Below are positions 17,209 to 26,881 of a stretch of 64,000 nucleotides of DNA, piece after piece (the first letter of the stretch is position 1; every line of letters starts with the position of its first letter). Location: assembly GCA_947303185.1 (NCBI GenBank), contig CAMYXF010000008.1:43585-107584 (forward strand), written 5' to 3'. A model generated the notes under the pieces. It made no database searches. It was not told the DNA's origin and saw only the letters and a list, made by a program, of their open reading frames with translations. A program made the position numbers and the translations under genes. The DNA comes from an uncultured Clostridia bacterium. GTDB lineage: Bacteria > Bacillota > Clostridia > Saccharofermentanales > Saccharofermentanaceae.

Positions 17209-20200
17209 CAGACTTCCATCGTTCCTTCGAAAACCTTAGCGCAGTTACCTGTCATGAATACAGCATCATCTGTGTACCTGATGATGAGGTCGCCGCCCTT
17301 AAGGATTACTCTGATGTCTTCGCCCTTCTTGCAGTAACCGTTCTCGCATGCTGCTACTACTGTAGCGCAAGCGCCCGTTCCGCATGCCATTGTCTCGCCT
17401 GAGCCTCTCTCCCATACTCTCATCTTGAGTGTGTGGTCATCGATGACTTTGACGAACTCTGTGTTTACTCTCTCAGGGAAGATATCCGTTGAGTATTCGA
17501 ACTTGGGTCCAATCGTATTGAGATCAAGAACGTCTACAAGATCTGTGAATACGACTGCATGAGGGTTACCCATAGAGACAGCAGTGATCTTATATTTATC
17601 ACCGTCTATATTTATCGGAACGTTGATCGCTGTATCACCCGGAAGTGTGCAGGGGATCTTCGGCGGATTGAGTTCTGCCTTGCCCATGTCTACCTTAACT
17701 CTTGCGACAACGCCGCCAAGTGTCATGAGCTCAAGAGACTTGATACCGCTCTTTGTCTCGATCTTCATATGTCTCTTCTTGTGACCGCGCTCATCGTACA
17801 TGTACTTGGCAACGCATCTTATAGCGTTACCGCACATCATGCCCTCAGAACCGTCGAGGTTGTACATGATCATTCTGCAGTCAGCGACCTTGGAAGGAGC
17901 GATGAGGACGATACCGTCACCGCCTACACCGAAGTGTCTGTCACTCATGTAGACTGAGAGAGATTCAGGTGAAGATACCATGTTCTCCATACAGTCGATG
18001 TAAATGTAATCGTTACCTGCACCCTGCATCTTTGTGAAATTGATCTTACGTCTCTTGTCACGCATGTTGTTGATGTCAACGAGCTCTGTGTTGATCTCGG
18101 AGAAGTGGCTCATGAGTGAATCAGCAAGAGCGTCTGCAGTATCGATAGCAGTAAGACAGGGGATACCGAGCATGACTGCTCTTCTTCTGAGCTTAACGGA
18201 GTCTCTTGCAGGGAGTCTTCCCTTTGCGGATGTCGAGATGATGTAATTGATCTTGCCGCTCTCGATGAGAGACATTGTATTGTTCTCGTCAGACTCGTGG
18301 ATCTTGGATACTTCTGAAACTTCCATTCCGGCAAGTCTCAATGCCTCGGCTGTACCCTTTGTGGCATAGAGCTTGAAGCCCATTGAATCGAACTTCTTTG
18401 CGATCTCGACGATCTCCATCTTGTCGGAATTTCTTACCGTGATGAATACACCGCCGCGCTTATACATCTTGTAGCCTGCTGCTACGAGGCCCTTGTACAA
18501 AGCTTCTGAGAGATTTCTGCCGACACCCAGAACTTCGCCCGTAGACTTCATTTCAGGTCCGAGCTGAGTATCAACGTCTGTAAGCTTCTCGAAGGAGAAT
18601 ACAGGAACCTTAACTGCGGTGTAAGGTGACTGTCTGTAGAAGCCTGTGCCGTAATCCATGTCTGCAAGCTTTGTTCCGAGGCTTACTTCGATGGCAACGT
18701 CTACCATCGGGATGCCCGTAACCTTGCTCATGTAAGGAACAGTTCTTGATGCTCTCGGGTTAACCTCGATTACATAGATCCTGTTGTCCTTTACGATGTA
18801 CTGGATGTTTACGATACCTGTTGACTTAAGTCCGTCGCAGAGTGCGATCGTTGTATCAGCAAGCTTCTTATACATGTCATCGTAGATGTGCTTTGCAGGA
18901 TACATCGCGATGGAGTCACCGGAGTGGATACCTGCACGCTCAACGTGCTCCATGAGACCCGGAATAAGGACATCCTTACCGTCGTAGATAGCGTCTACTT
19001 CGATTTCCTTACCCTGGATGTACTTGTCGATGAGGACAGGGTTTTCGATGCCCTGTGCGAGGATGATCCTCATGTACTCGTTAACGTCTTCGTCGTTGAA
19101 TGCGATGATCATGTTCTGACCGCCCAAGACGTAAGAAGGTCTCAGGAGTACAGGATATTCAAGTGTGTTTGCAGCCTTAAGAGCTTCTTCAAGTGTGAGG
19201 ACTGAGAATCCCTTAGGTCTTGCAATTCCGAGGCGCTCGAGGAGCTCATCGAATCTCTCACGGTCTTCTGCCATGTCGATGGAATCTGCAGATGTACCGA
19301 TGATGTTGATGTTATTCTCAGAAAGTGTCTTTGTAAGCTTAATAGCTGTCTGGCCGCCGAATGCGACTACTACGCCGAACGGCTTTTCCTGATGGACGAT
19401 GTTCATTACGTCTTCAGGTGTGAGAGGCTCGAAGTAAAGTCTGTCGCCTGTATCGAAGTCAGTGGATACTGTCTCAGGGTTGTTGTTTACGATGACAACT
19501 CTGTAGCCCAGATCTCTTAAAGCGTGTACGCAGTGAACTGCAGCATAGTCGAACTCGATGCCCTGACCGATTCTGATCGGGCCTGAACCGAATACGATTA
19601 CAGTCTGCTTATCCTTGTCGCCTGCCTTCTCGAAATCAGCTTCGTTCTCGCCGCCTTCTTCAGGTCTGTTGAATGTTGCATAGAAGTAAGGCGTATGTGC
19701 TTCGAACTCGCCTGCGCATGTATCAACCATCTTGAATGTAGGCTTGAGCTCATATGTAACGGGCTTGCCTGTGATCCTTGCGATAGCCTTGTCTGTGAAG
19801 CCGAGCTTCTTAGCCTTTACATATTCATCGAAAGAGATCTCCTTGCCGGTGATTGCCTTCTCGAATTCGATGAGGTTCCTGATCTTTGAGAGGAACCACA
19901 TGTCGATCTTTGTCTCAGCATTGATCTTCTCGATCTCGACGCCTCTTCTGATAGCCTCTGCAACATAGAAGAGTCTCTCGTCTGTAGGAGTTACGCAGCG
20001 CTCCATGAGATCTTCGTCTGCAACCTCTTCCATCTTCTTGAGGTGGAGTGTATCTGCAGAGATCTCTGCGCCTCTAACGGCCTTCATGAGCGCACTCTCG
20101 AATGAATCGGAGATTGCCATGACTTCGCCCGTTGCCTTCATCTGTGTGCCGAGATTTCTCTTAGCATATACGAACTTGTCGAAAGGCCACTTCGGATACT

Positions 20201-21266
20201 TAACTGCAACGTAGTCCAGTGCGGGCTCGAAAGCAGCATATGTGTGGCCTGTTACGGCATTTACGATCTCGTGGAGTCTGTAACCGATTGCGATCTTTGT
20301 AGCAACCTTTGCGATCGGATAACCTGTAGCTTTTGAAGCGAGAGCAGATGATCTTGAAACTCTCGGGTTAACCTCGATTACCGCATACTCGAATGAGTTA
20401 GGATTGAGTGCAAACTGGCAGTTACAACCGCCTTCAACACCCAATGCTTCAATGATATTAAGTGATGCGGTTCTGAGCATCTGATACTCTTTGTCTGAGA
20501 GCGTTACTGCAGGAGCGATAACGATTGAGTCACCTGTATGTACTCCGACAGGGTCAAGGTTTTCCATTGAGCAGACGGTGATTACGTTGCCGTCCTTATC
20601 TCTGATAACCTCGAACTCGATCTCCTTCCATCCTGCGATACCTCTCTCGATAAGTACCTGTGTGATAGGAGACAATGCAAGACCGTTTCTTGCGATCTCG
20701 TGGAGCTCAGCTTCATCGTTTGCGATACCGCCGCCTGTTCCGCCTAATGTGAAAGCAGGTCTTACGATAACAGGGTAACCGATCTCTTTTGCAAAATCCA
20801 TTGCATCTTCAACAGTCGTTACGACCTTTGAAGGAATGCAGGGCTGGCCGATTGCTTCCATCGTATCTTTAAACATCTGACGGTCTTCAGCCTTGTCGAT
20901 ACACTCGGGCGAAGAACCTAAGAGCTTAACGCCGTGGGACTCAAGGAAGCCTTCCTTTGCGAGCTGCATGCAGAGTGTAAGAGCTGTCTGTCCGCCAAGT
21001 CCTGAGAGGATCGAGTCAGGCTTTTCCGTCTCGATGATTCTCTTAACTGTTGTGAGTGTAAGAGGCTCGATGTAGATCTTATCTGCCATCGACTTATCGG
21101 TCATGATGGTAGCAGGGTTGGAGTTCAAAAGAACGATCTCGATGCCGTCTTCACGGAGTGCTCTGCAGGCCTGTGTACCTGCGTAGTCGAATTCGGCTGC
21201 CTGTCCGATTACGATCGGACCTGAACCGATAACAAGAACTTTTCTAATAGTTTTATCAAGCGGCAT
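17208..21266 (-). CDS. carB-dapF: Fused carbamoyl-phosphate synthase large subunit (approx. 18066-21266) and diaminopimelate epimerase (approx. 17208-18065)
   Basis: 1352-aa uninterrupted ORF; two ATP-grasp halves plus MGS-like domain, then MQGAGNDYIYID, MMCGNAIRC and MACGTGACA of DapF. Confidence 0.93.
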   Translation of the reverse strand: MPLDKTIRKVLVIGSGPIVIGQAAEFDYAGTQACRALREDGIEIVLLNSNPATIMTDKSMADKIYIEPLTLTTVKRIIETEKPDSILSGLGGQTALTLCMQLAKEGFLESHGVKLLGSSPECIDKAEDRQMFKDTMEAIGQPCIPSKVVTTVEDAMDFAKEIGYPVIVRPAFTLGGTGGGIANDEAELHEIARNGLALSPITQVLIERGIAGWKEIEFEVIRDKDGNVITVCSMENLDPVGVHTGDSIVIAPAVTLSDKEYQMLRTASLNIIEALGVEGGCNCQFALNPNSFEYAVIEVNPRVSRSSALASKATGYPIAKVATKIAIGYRLHEIVNAVTGHTYAAFEPALDYVAVKYPKWPFDKFVYAKRNLGTQMKATGEVMAISDSFESALMKAVRGAEISADTLHLKKMEEVADEDLMERCVTPTDERLFYVAEAIRRGVEIEKINAETKIDMWFLSKIRNLIEFEKAITGKEISFDEYVKAKKLGFTDKAIARITGKPVTYELKPTFKMVDTCAGEFEAHTPYFYATFNRPEEGGENEADFEKAGDKDKQTVIVFGSGPIRIGQGIEFDYAAVHCVHALRDLGYRVVIVNNNPETVSTDFDTGDRLYFEPLTPEDVMNIVHQEKPFGVVVAFGGQTAIKLTKTLSENNINIIGTSADSIDMAEDRERFDELLERLGIARPKGFSVLTLEEALKAANTLEYPVLLRPSYVLGGQNMIIAFNDEDVNEYMRIILAQGIENPVLIDKYIQGKEIEVDAIYDGKDVLIPGLMEHVERAGIHSGDSIAMYPAKHIYDDMYKKLADTTIALCDGLKSTGIVNIQYIVKDNRIYVIEVNPRASRTVPYMSKVTGIPMVDVAIEVSLGTKLADMDYGTGFYRQSPYTAVKVPVFSFEKLTDVDTQLGPEMKSTGEVLGVGRNLSEALYKGLVAAGYKMYKRGGVFITVRNSDKMEIVEIAKKFDSMGFKLYATKGTAEALRLAGMEVSEVSKIHESDENNTMSLIESGKINYIISTSAKGRLPARDSVKLRRRAVMLGIPCLTAIDTADALADSLMSHFSEINTELVDINNMRDKRRKINFTKMQGAGNDYIYIDCMENMVSSPESLSVYMSDRHFGVGGDGIVLIAPSKVADCRMIMYNLDGSEGMMCGNAIRCVAKYMYDERGHKKRHMKIETKSGIKSLELMTLGGVVARVKVDMGKAELNPPKIPCTLPGDTAINVPINIDGDKYKITAVSMGNPHAVVFTDLVDVLDLNTIGPKFEYSTDIFPERVNTEFVKVIDDHTLKMRVWERGSGETMACGTGACATVVAACENGYCKKGEDIRVILKGGDLIIRYTDDAVFMTGNCAKVFEGTMEV

Positions 21267-21267
21267 A

Positions 21268-22350
21268 TTAGTTCTCCCTCTTCTTCTCTTCCATCATCTG
21301 AATAAACGTATCGAAAAGGAACTCTGTATCCTTAGGTCCGCCGCATGCTTCCGGGTGGAACTGTACTGAATAAGCGGGCTTATCAAGATACTTGATTCCT
21401 TCATTTGTTCCGTCGTTAACGTTAACGAAGTATTCTTTTGCGATCTTTGTATCGATCGAATCGCTTAATACCTGGTAACCGTGGTTTTGTGATGTGATAT
21501 AAACTCTGCCGGTCTCAAGATTCTTAACGGGGTGGTTTGCACCTCTGTGACCGTACTTGAGTTTTGAAGTCCTGAATCCGTGTGCAAGAGCGAGAATCTG
21601 GTGACCTAAACAGATGCCCATGATAGGTGTGCCCCAATCCTTGATCTCCTTCATTGTCTCGATCGCCTTGACGTTATCCTCAGGGTCTCCCGGACCATTG
21701 GATAAGAAGATTCCGTCAGGGTTGATCTCTTTTATCTGGGCTGCAGTTGCATCTGCAGGAAGGAGATGAACTTCGCATCCTCTTTTCGCGAGCTCTCTTG
21801 AAATATTTGTCTTGATACCGAAGTCGAACATTGCGACCTTGAACTTAACCTCATCCTTTGCCGGAACGATCTGTTCTTCTTTTGTCGTAACTTCTTCAAC
21901 GGGGTTAACGATCTTATATGCCTTGATCTCATCGATTGAGAACTCATCAGGGCTGCTGCAGATCGCACCGTTCATGGTACCCGATTCTCTTAAGCACTTT
22001 GTAAGGGATCTTGTGTCGATTCCCTTGATTCCGGGAATGCCCTGCTCCTTAAGGAATGAATCGAGATCTGTCTCGCATCTGAAGTTTGAAGGAAGGTCAC
22101 AGACTTCTCTTACGATGTAGCCTGATACATTGACCTTGTCGCTCTCCATGTCAGGAGTGATTATTCCGTAGTTGCCTATCAGGGGGAAGGTCTGAACTAC
22201 TGCCTGGCCTTTGTAACTAGGATCCGTCAGTGTCTCAAGGTAAGCTGTCATGGCGGTAGTAAATACTATCTCTGAAATGACGCTTCCTTCGGCACCCATT
22301 GCCTCGCCTTCATAAACATTTCCGTTCTCTAATACAAGATAACGTTTCAT
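21268..22350 (-). CDS. carA: Carbamoyl-phosphate synthase small subunit
   Basis: GIFLSNGPGDPE, MGICLGHQILA, VQFHPEACGGP. Confidence 0.95.
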   Translation of the reverse strand: MKRYLVLENGNVYEGEAMGAEGSVISEIVFTTAMTAYLETLTDPSYKGQAVVQTFPLIGNYGIITPDMESDKVNVSGYIVREVCDLPSNFRCETDLDSFLKEQGIPGIKGIDTRSLTKCLRESGTMNGAICSSPDEFSIDEIKAYKIVNPVEEVTTKEEQIVPAKDEVKFKVAMFDFGIKTNISRELAKRGCEVHLLPADATAAQIKEINPDGIFLSNGPGDPEDNVKAIETMKEIKDWGTPIMGICLGHQILALAHGFRTSKLKYGHRGANHPVKNLETGRVYITSQNHGYQVLSDSIDTKIAKEYFVNVNDGTNEGIKYLDKPAYSVQFHPEACGGPKDTEFLFDTFIQMMEEKKREN

Positions 22351-22368
22351 ATAAGTTGTCCCCCTTTT

Positions 22369-22402
22369 ATAAAAAAGGCTTTTCCGAAAAGAGAAAAGCC
22401 TT
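22369..22402 (-). terminator. thrC terminator
   Basis: AAGGCTTTTC-N8-GAAAAGCCTT followed on minus strand by TTTTTT. Confidence 0.8.
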
Positions 22403-22412
22403 AAAAATCAAA

Positions 22413-23918
22413 TCACCCGAGAAGAATCTTGCGCACCATGCTCATCATCTGTTCTTTCTCGATAACATCCTTGTGTCTTACTTCAAGAGACGGCAGTTCG
22501 GCAATTGACTGCGGGAGCTCGAGCCCGCTCTCTTCAGCAAGTTCGGCGATGATATCAGGTGTCTCCTTATTGTCGGAGTAACCTGCTCCTCTTAAAGCAT
22601 CCATAACAGCCGGTGCAAACTTGAATGGTGAAGCTGTAGATGCGAATACCGTCTTGCTCTCGTCGCCTGATCTCTGATGATATCTTCCATAGATATTGAA
22701 GCCGACAGCCGTATGAGGATCGATAACGTGATCCGTACGGTCATATACTTCAAGGATGGTCTTGGATACGCCTGTCTCATCGGCAAATCCGCCGACGAAC
22801 AGTCTCTGCAAGGACTTCAGTGTGTCTTTATCAACACTGTACTTGCCCTCATCGTTAAGCTGACGCATCCACTCCGTTACCTTCTGGGGATCCTTGCCTG
22901 CAATCTCGAAAAGAAGTCTCTCGAGGTTGGAAGAAATAAGGATATCCATAGAAGGAGATGTGGTCTTGAAGAACTCTCGGTTACGGTCATAAGTACCGCT
23001 GGAGAAGAAGTCGCACAAAACCTTATTGCGGTTGGAAGCGCAGATAAGTTTATGAACAGGGATACCCATCTGCTTGGCAAACCATGCAGCAAGGATATTA
23101 CCGAAGTTACCTGTCGGAACAACGATGTTGAATGACTCGGTAAGATCGATCTTTCCCTTTCTTACTAATTCAACATATGAATATACGTAGTATGCGATCT
23201 GAGGCGCAAGTCTGCCCCAGTTGATGGAGTTTGCGGATGAGAGCATTACGTCATGCTCATCAAGAGTGATGGCAAATTCCATGTCACCGAAGATCCTCTT
23301 AACACCTGTCTGTGCATCATCGAAGCAGCCGTTAACAGCGATTACGTGTGTATTGGATCCGCCCGTTGTTGTCATCTGGAGCTTCTGTGCTTCAGATACG
23401 CCACCTGTCGGATAGAATACGATGATCTCTGTTCCGGGAAGATCCTTGAAACCTTCGAGAGCAGCCTTGCCCGTATCACCGGAAGTAGCAGTAAGAATGC
23501 AGATCTTCTTGTTTGTGCCTGTCTTCTTTGCAGAAGCAGTCATAAGGTGAGGCAGGAGCTGCAAAGCAACATCCTTGAATGCGCACGTAGGTCCGTGCCA
23601 GAGCTCAAGAATGAATTCTCTGTCGTTATATTCGTTCATCTGAACGAGAGGTACAGGGTTCTCGCCCCACTTCTCTTCAGCATAAGCCTGTCTTGTATAT
23701 TCGAGGAGTTCAGCCTCTGTAAAGTCTGTAAGGAACTTTGAGAGTACGAAAGCAGACAGTTCATAGAACTGCATTGTCTGCATTCTCTCGAGGTCTTCTT
23801 TTGTGAGCTGGGGAATTGACTCAGGAACGAAAAGACCACCGTCGGGAGCGATACCTCTGATGATCGCTTCGCTTGAAGAAAACTTTCCTTCATATCCCCT
23901 GGTGCTTATGTAGTTCAT
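22413..23918 (-). CDS. thrC: Threonine synthase
   Basis: YISTRG, HGPTCAFKDVALQ, LTATSGDTGKAAL. Confidence 0.94.
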   Translation of the reverse strand: MNYISTRGYEGKFSSSEAIIRGIAPDGGLFVPESIPQLTKEDLERMQTMQFYELSAFVLSKFLTDFTEAELLEYTRQAYAEEKWGENPVPLVQMNEYNDREFILELWHGPTCAFKDVALQLLPHLMTASAKKTGTNKKICILTATSGDTGKAALEGFKDLPGTEIIVFYPTGGVSEAQKLQMTTTGGSNTHVIAVNGCFDDAQTGVKRIFGDMEFAITLDEHDVMLSSANSINWGRLAPQIAYYVYSYVELVRKGKIDLTESFNIVVPTGNFGNILAAWFAKQMGIPVHKLICASNRNKVLCDFFSSGTYDRNREFFKTTSPSMDILISSNLERLLFEIAGKDPQKVTEWMRQLNDEGKYSVDKDTLKSLQRLFVGGFADETGVSKTILEVYDRTDHVIDPHTAVGFNIYGRYHQRSGDESKTVFASTASPFKFAPAVMDALRGAGYSDNKETPDIIAELAEESGLELPQSIAELPSLEVRHKDVIEKEQMMSMVRKILLG

Positions 23919-24907
23919 TAGTCCTCTCCCTCGTACGTCGTTTCTTCTTCCTCTGACGTCTCTTCAGATGCCGTTGTTGTCTCAGCAATGTATGCCGTAA
24001 GCTGTGTCTCTTCAGAAGTAGTCGTTGTTGCTTCTGTAGTAGTCTCGGTCGTTGTCTCCTCTTCAGCAGGATTCTTCGTCCAGACTGTGCCATAGCTTGA
24101 TTCGTAGGCACTCATTATCGCCGAAACTTCAGGATCGTATCTGTTCTTGTAGAACTCGCCCTCAAGATATTCGATCTTGTCACGGGCAGACGCTCCTGCT
24201 TCGATCTGTTTTATCAGAGGAATAATACCAAATATAATAAGCATCGTCATTAGTAACATTGACAGAATTACAATGCCTGTAACGACTAAACTTTTCATCT
24301 TCTCTCTTGGAGATTTGATATCCTCAATATCTATTGAATCATCAGGCAGTTCATCAGCCACTCCGCCGGAACGCATAAGGATGTCCCTGCGCTCTTTGCT
24401 TGAAGCCATTTGAGGTGCTTCTGAAGTCTTCTGAGCCTTTGTGAGGATCGGTGCCTGGAAGTTTGCTCTTGCTGCCGGAGATGAGCCTGATGCCATCTGT
24501 GCATTCTTGAGCTTTCCTGCGATATCTGCCGGCGGAAGATCTGCGGGCGGATTTTTAATATCCTCCCTTACCATTCTCAATGCTTCCTGGGCAATCGTCA
24601 GATACTGCTCTGTACCGAGTACGCCCTGGATGGCAAATGCGAGGCTTCCTTCAGCTCTTTTGAACTGACCCTCTCTTGCAAGACAGAGTCCGAAGATCAG
24701 AGCGGGATCTCCCCACTTCTGATACTGTGAAATCAAAGGTTTTAAGAATATCTGTGCTACGTCCGTGCCATCGCTCTGGCTGTTCTGCAGAGCTCTGTTG
24801 TACTGGCGGACAATACGGGCCTTCTCTTCATTGCTGACGTCGAAAAGAATGAGACTCGACTCATTTATAGGCTGTATCATCATACATAAGCTTAAATAGT
24901 CGTGCAT
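23918..24907 (-). CDS. TPR-like single-pass membrane protein with Thr/Glu-rich C-terminus
   Basis: TM VVTGIVILSMLLMTMLIIFGIIPL; tail ETTTETTTEATTTTSEET. Confidence 0.6.
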   Translation of the reverse strand: MHDYLSLCMMIQPINESSLILFDVSNEEKARIVRQYNRALQNSQSDGTDVAQIFLKPLISQYQKWGDPALIFGLCLAREGQFKRAEGSLAFAIQGVLGTEQYLTIAQEALRMVREDIKNPPADLPPADIAGKLKNAQMASGSSPAARANFQAPILTKAQKTSEAPQMASSKERRDILMRSGGVADELPDDSIDIEDIKSPREKMKSLVVTGIVILSMLLMTMLIIFGIIPLIKQIEAGASARDKIEYLEGEFYKNRYDPEVSAIMSAYESSYGTVWTKNPAEEETTTETTTEATTTTSEETQLTAYIAETTTASEETSEEEETTYEGED

Positions 24908-26283
24908 TCGATCAATCCTTTCAGCGTGGCCCTTATCTGTCCCGTAAGATAAAGCGATCCTGTCGCAAGAAGTACATAACCGTCTTTGACGGTCTTCTCA
25001 TACGCCAGCTTCGTGCCTTCGCAGGCATTTTGGCAGGCCGTCAAATCGTCGCTGATATTATACACATAATTAATTTTCTGTGCGAGAACATCAGCAGGCT
25101 CGCTCCTCGGGTTATCAGGCATTACCGTTACGGCACTCCTGATGTTAAGGCCACATGCTTTATAAGCTTCGAGTATACCCGAAACATCCTTATCTGCCAT
25201 GACTCCCATGAGAAGTCTTACAGGTTTGCCTCTAAGAGAACCTCCGAGCATCTCATTCATTGTCTCGCCCAGACTCTGCGCGCCTTGCGGATTATGGCCG
25301 CCGTCGATAATTACCGTCGGCTCGATGCTTAAGATCTCGGCCCTGCTCTTCCATCTTGCAAGCGCAACGCCTTCCTTTATCGCATCTTCAGGAATGCCGC
25401 ACTTTCTGCATGCTTCAATCGAAGTTATCGCATTACCGATCTGGTGTCTGCCGTTAAGAGCGGTCTTGTATGTGATGCCGTCATAAGTAAATTCCATCAT
25501 GCCGTCCATGGTAAAACGGGCACTTTCAAAGCTTTCCTTATTGCCGGCAAATGTTATGTCGATATTCTTTTCGCGTGCTTTGGAGATAAGAGTGTTTCTA
25601 ACATCACCCTTCAATTCTTCAGGCAAGATCATGAGGTCCGGATCAAAGCATACGGCAGGTGAACCTTCCTTGAAGATTCCCGCCTTTTCAGCCGTGATCT
25701 CTGCGATCGTATTGCCAAGGACTCCCGTATGGTCAAGGCCCATTGCAGTAACGACAGTAACCATCGGATCTTTGATCACGTTGGTTGAATCAAGTCTTCC
25801 GCCAAGACCTACTTCGAGCACTGCGACATCTACCTTCATGTCAGCAAAGTAAAGGAAGCAGATTGCCGTTATGAGTTCGAACTCCGTAGGCTCATCACAC
25901 ATACCCTCAGATACCATCTTCTCCCTGGCCTTTTTGACCATGTCAGAATACTTATCAAGCTCTGCCTGGGGTATCTCGCCCGTCGAGTCATCAGCGATAA
26001 AATCCGTAAGACCCTTTTTTCCGTCAAGGATCCTAATGCGCTCAGAAAAGCGCTCGAGATAAGGTGAAGTAAAGATACCCACCTTCATGTCGTTTGCAGC
26101 CATTATGGATGAGATAAAAGTCGCAACTGAACCCTTGCCGTTTGTACCTGCAATATGGACAGACTTAAAACTGTCCTGGGGATTGCCCAGAAGGTTCATG
26201 AGATTGGTGATACGTTCAAGTCCGGGTTTGATGCCGAATTTCAAGGCTCCCTGTAAAAGCTCCGGCACCTTCGAATCAGACAT
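24892..26283 (-). CDS. folC: Folylpolyglutamate synthase / dihydrofolate synthase
   Basis: HIAGTNGKGSVATFISSI; EVGLGGRLDSTNV; IIDGGHNPQG. Confidence 0.94.
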   Translation of the reverse strand: MSDSKVPELLQGALKFGIKPGLERITNLMNLLGNPQDSFKSVHIAGTNGKGSVATFISSIMAANDMKVGIFTSPYLERFSERIRILDGKKGLTDFIADDSTGEIPQAELDKYSDMVKKAREKMVSEGMCDEPTEFELITAICFLYFADMKVDVAVLEVGLGGRLDSTNVIKDPMVTVVTAMGLDHTGVLGNTIAEITAEKAGIFKEGSPAVCFDPDLMILPEELKGDVRNTLISKAREKNIDITFAGNKESFESARFTMDGMMEFTYDGITYKTALNGRHQIGNAITSIEACRKCGIPEDAIKEGVALARWKSRAEILSIEPTVIIDGGHNPQGAQSLGETMNEMLGGSLRGKPVRLLMGVMADKDVSGILEAYKACGLNIRSAVTVMPDNPRSEPADVLAQKINYVYNISDDLTACQNACEGTKLAYEKTVKDGYVLLATGSLYLTGQIRATLKGLIECTTI

Positions 26284-26875
26284 CGGCCTTATCCTCAGAA
26301 GGCTCAGCCTTTTCTTCCGAGTTGTAATCTACCATGTCCTTCTTTTTGAAGACCATGAGTTTACTCATTACGTAATTTGCGATTACGACAAAGACGGAAT
26401 TAATGAGCTTTACAAGATATTCGTAAGTAAATCCGAATGACAATCCGAAGATCGAGAAGGTAGTCATGGGCGTATCGATTGGCAGGCCGGTGATCGCAAC
26501 GCAGCCCCAGATCATCAATGAATAAACGCCTAATTCAAGTACAAGGAATGAGATAATTCTTGCACCTGTGAATGACAAAAGCTCTCTTAAGATATTTCCC
26601 TTTGATCTGAATACGGTAATCCTGTTAAGGAAATAAGCGACCAATACTGCGATTATCCAGCAGATGATCTGATTAATTATGTATTTAAGTGAGACCGGTT
26701 TTCCAAAAAGGTTAACCGTCATGTCTACCTGGACGAGCTTGTCGATGGCGATATAGCATACCCAGTTAACGACAGTGGTAAGACCGCCGCTTACAAGATA
26801 CATAAAAAGCTTACGGATCTTTTCCTGCTTTTCCGTAAGATCCTTGCCGCCAACAATAATCGTCTTAAGATCCAT
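26276..26875 (-). CDS. GtrA family membrane protein
   Basis: FLVSGGLTTVVNWV-like start, four TM, FKSKGN-like motif. Confidence 0.8.
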   Translation of the reverse strand: MDLKTIIVGGKDLTEKQEKIRKLFMYLVSGGLTTVVNWVCYIAIDKLVQVDMTVNLFGKPVSLKYIINQIICWIIAVLVAYFLNRITVFRSKGNILRELLSFTGARIISFLVLELGVYSLMIWGCVAITGLPIDTPMTTFSIFGLSFGFTYEYLVKLINSVFVVIANYVMSKLMVFKKKDMVDYNSEEKAEPSEDKADV

Positions 26876-26881
26876 TTTCCT

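Noticed and set aside
18888-20778. Several plus-strand ORFs of 60-105 aa over carB
   Set aside because: Antisense shadows of a strongly conserved minus-strand gene; no RBS or homology signature.
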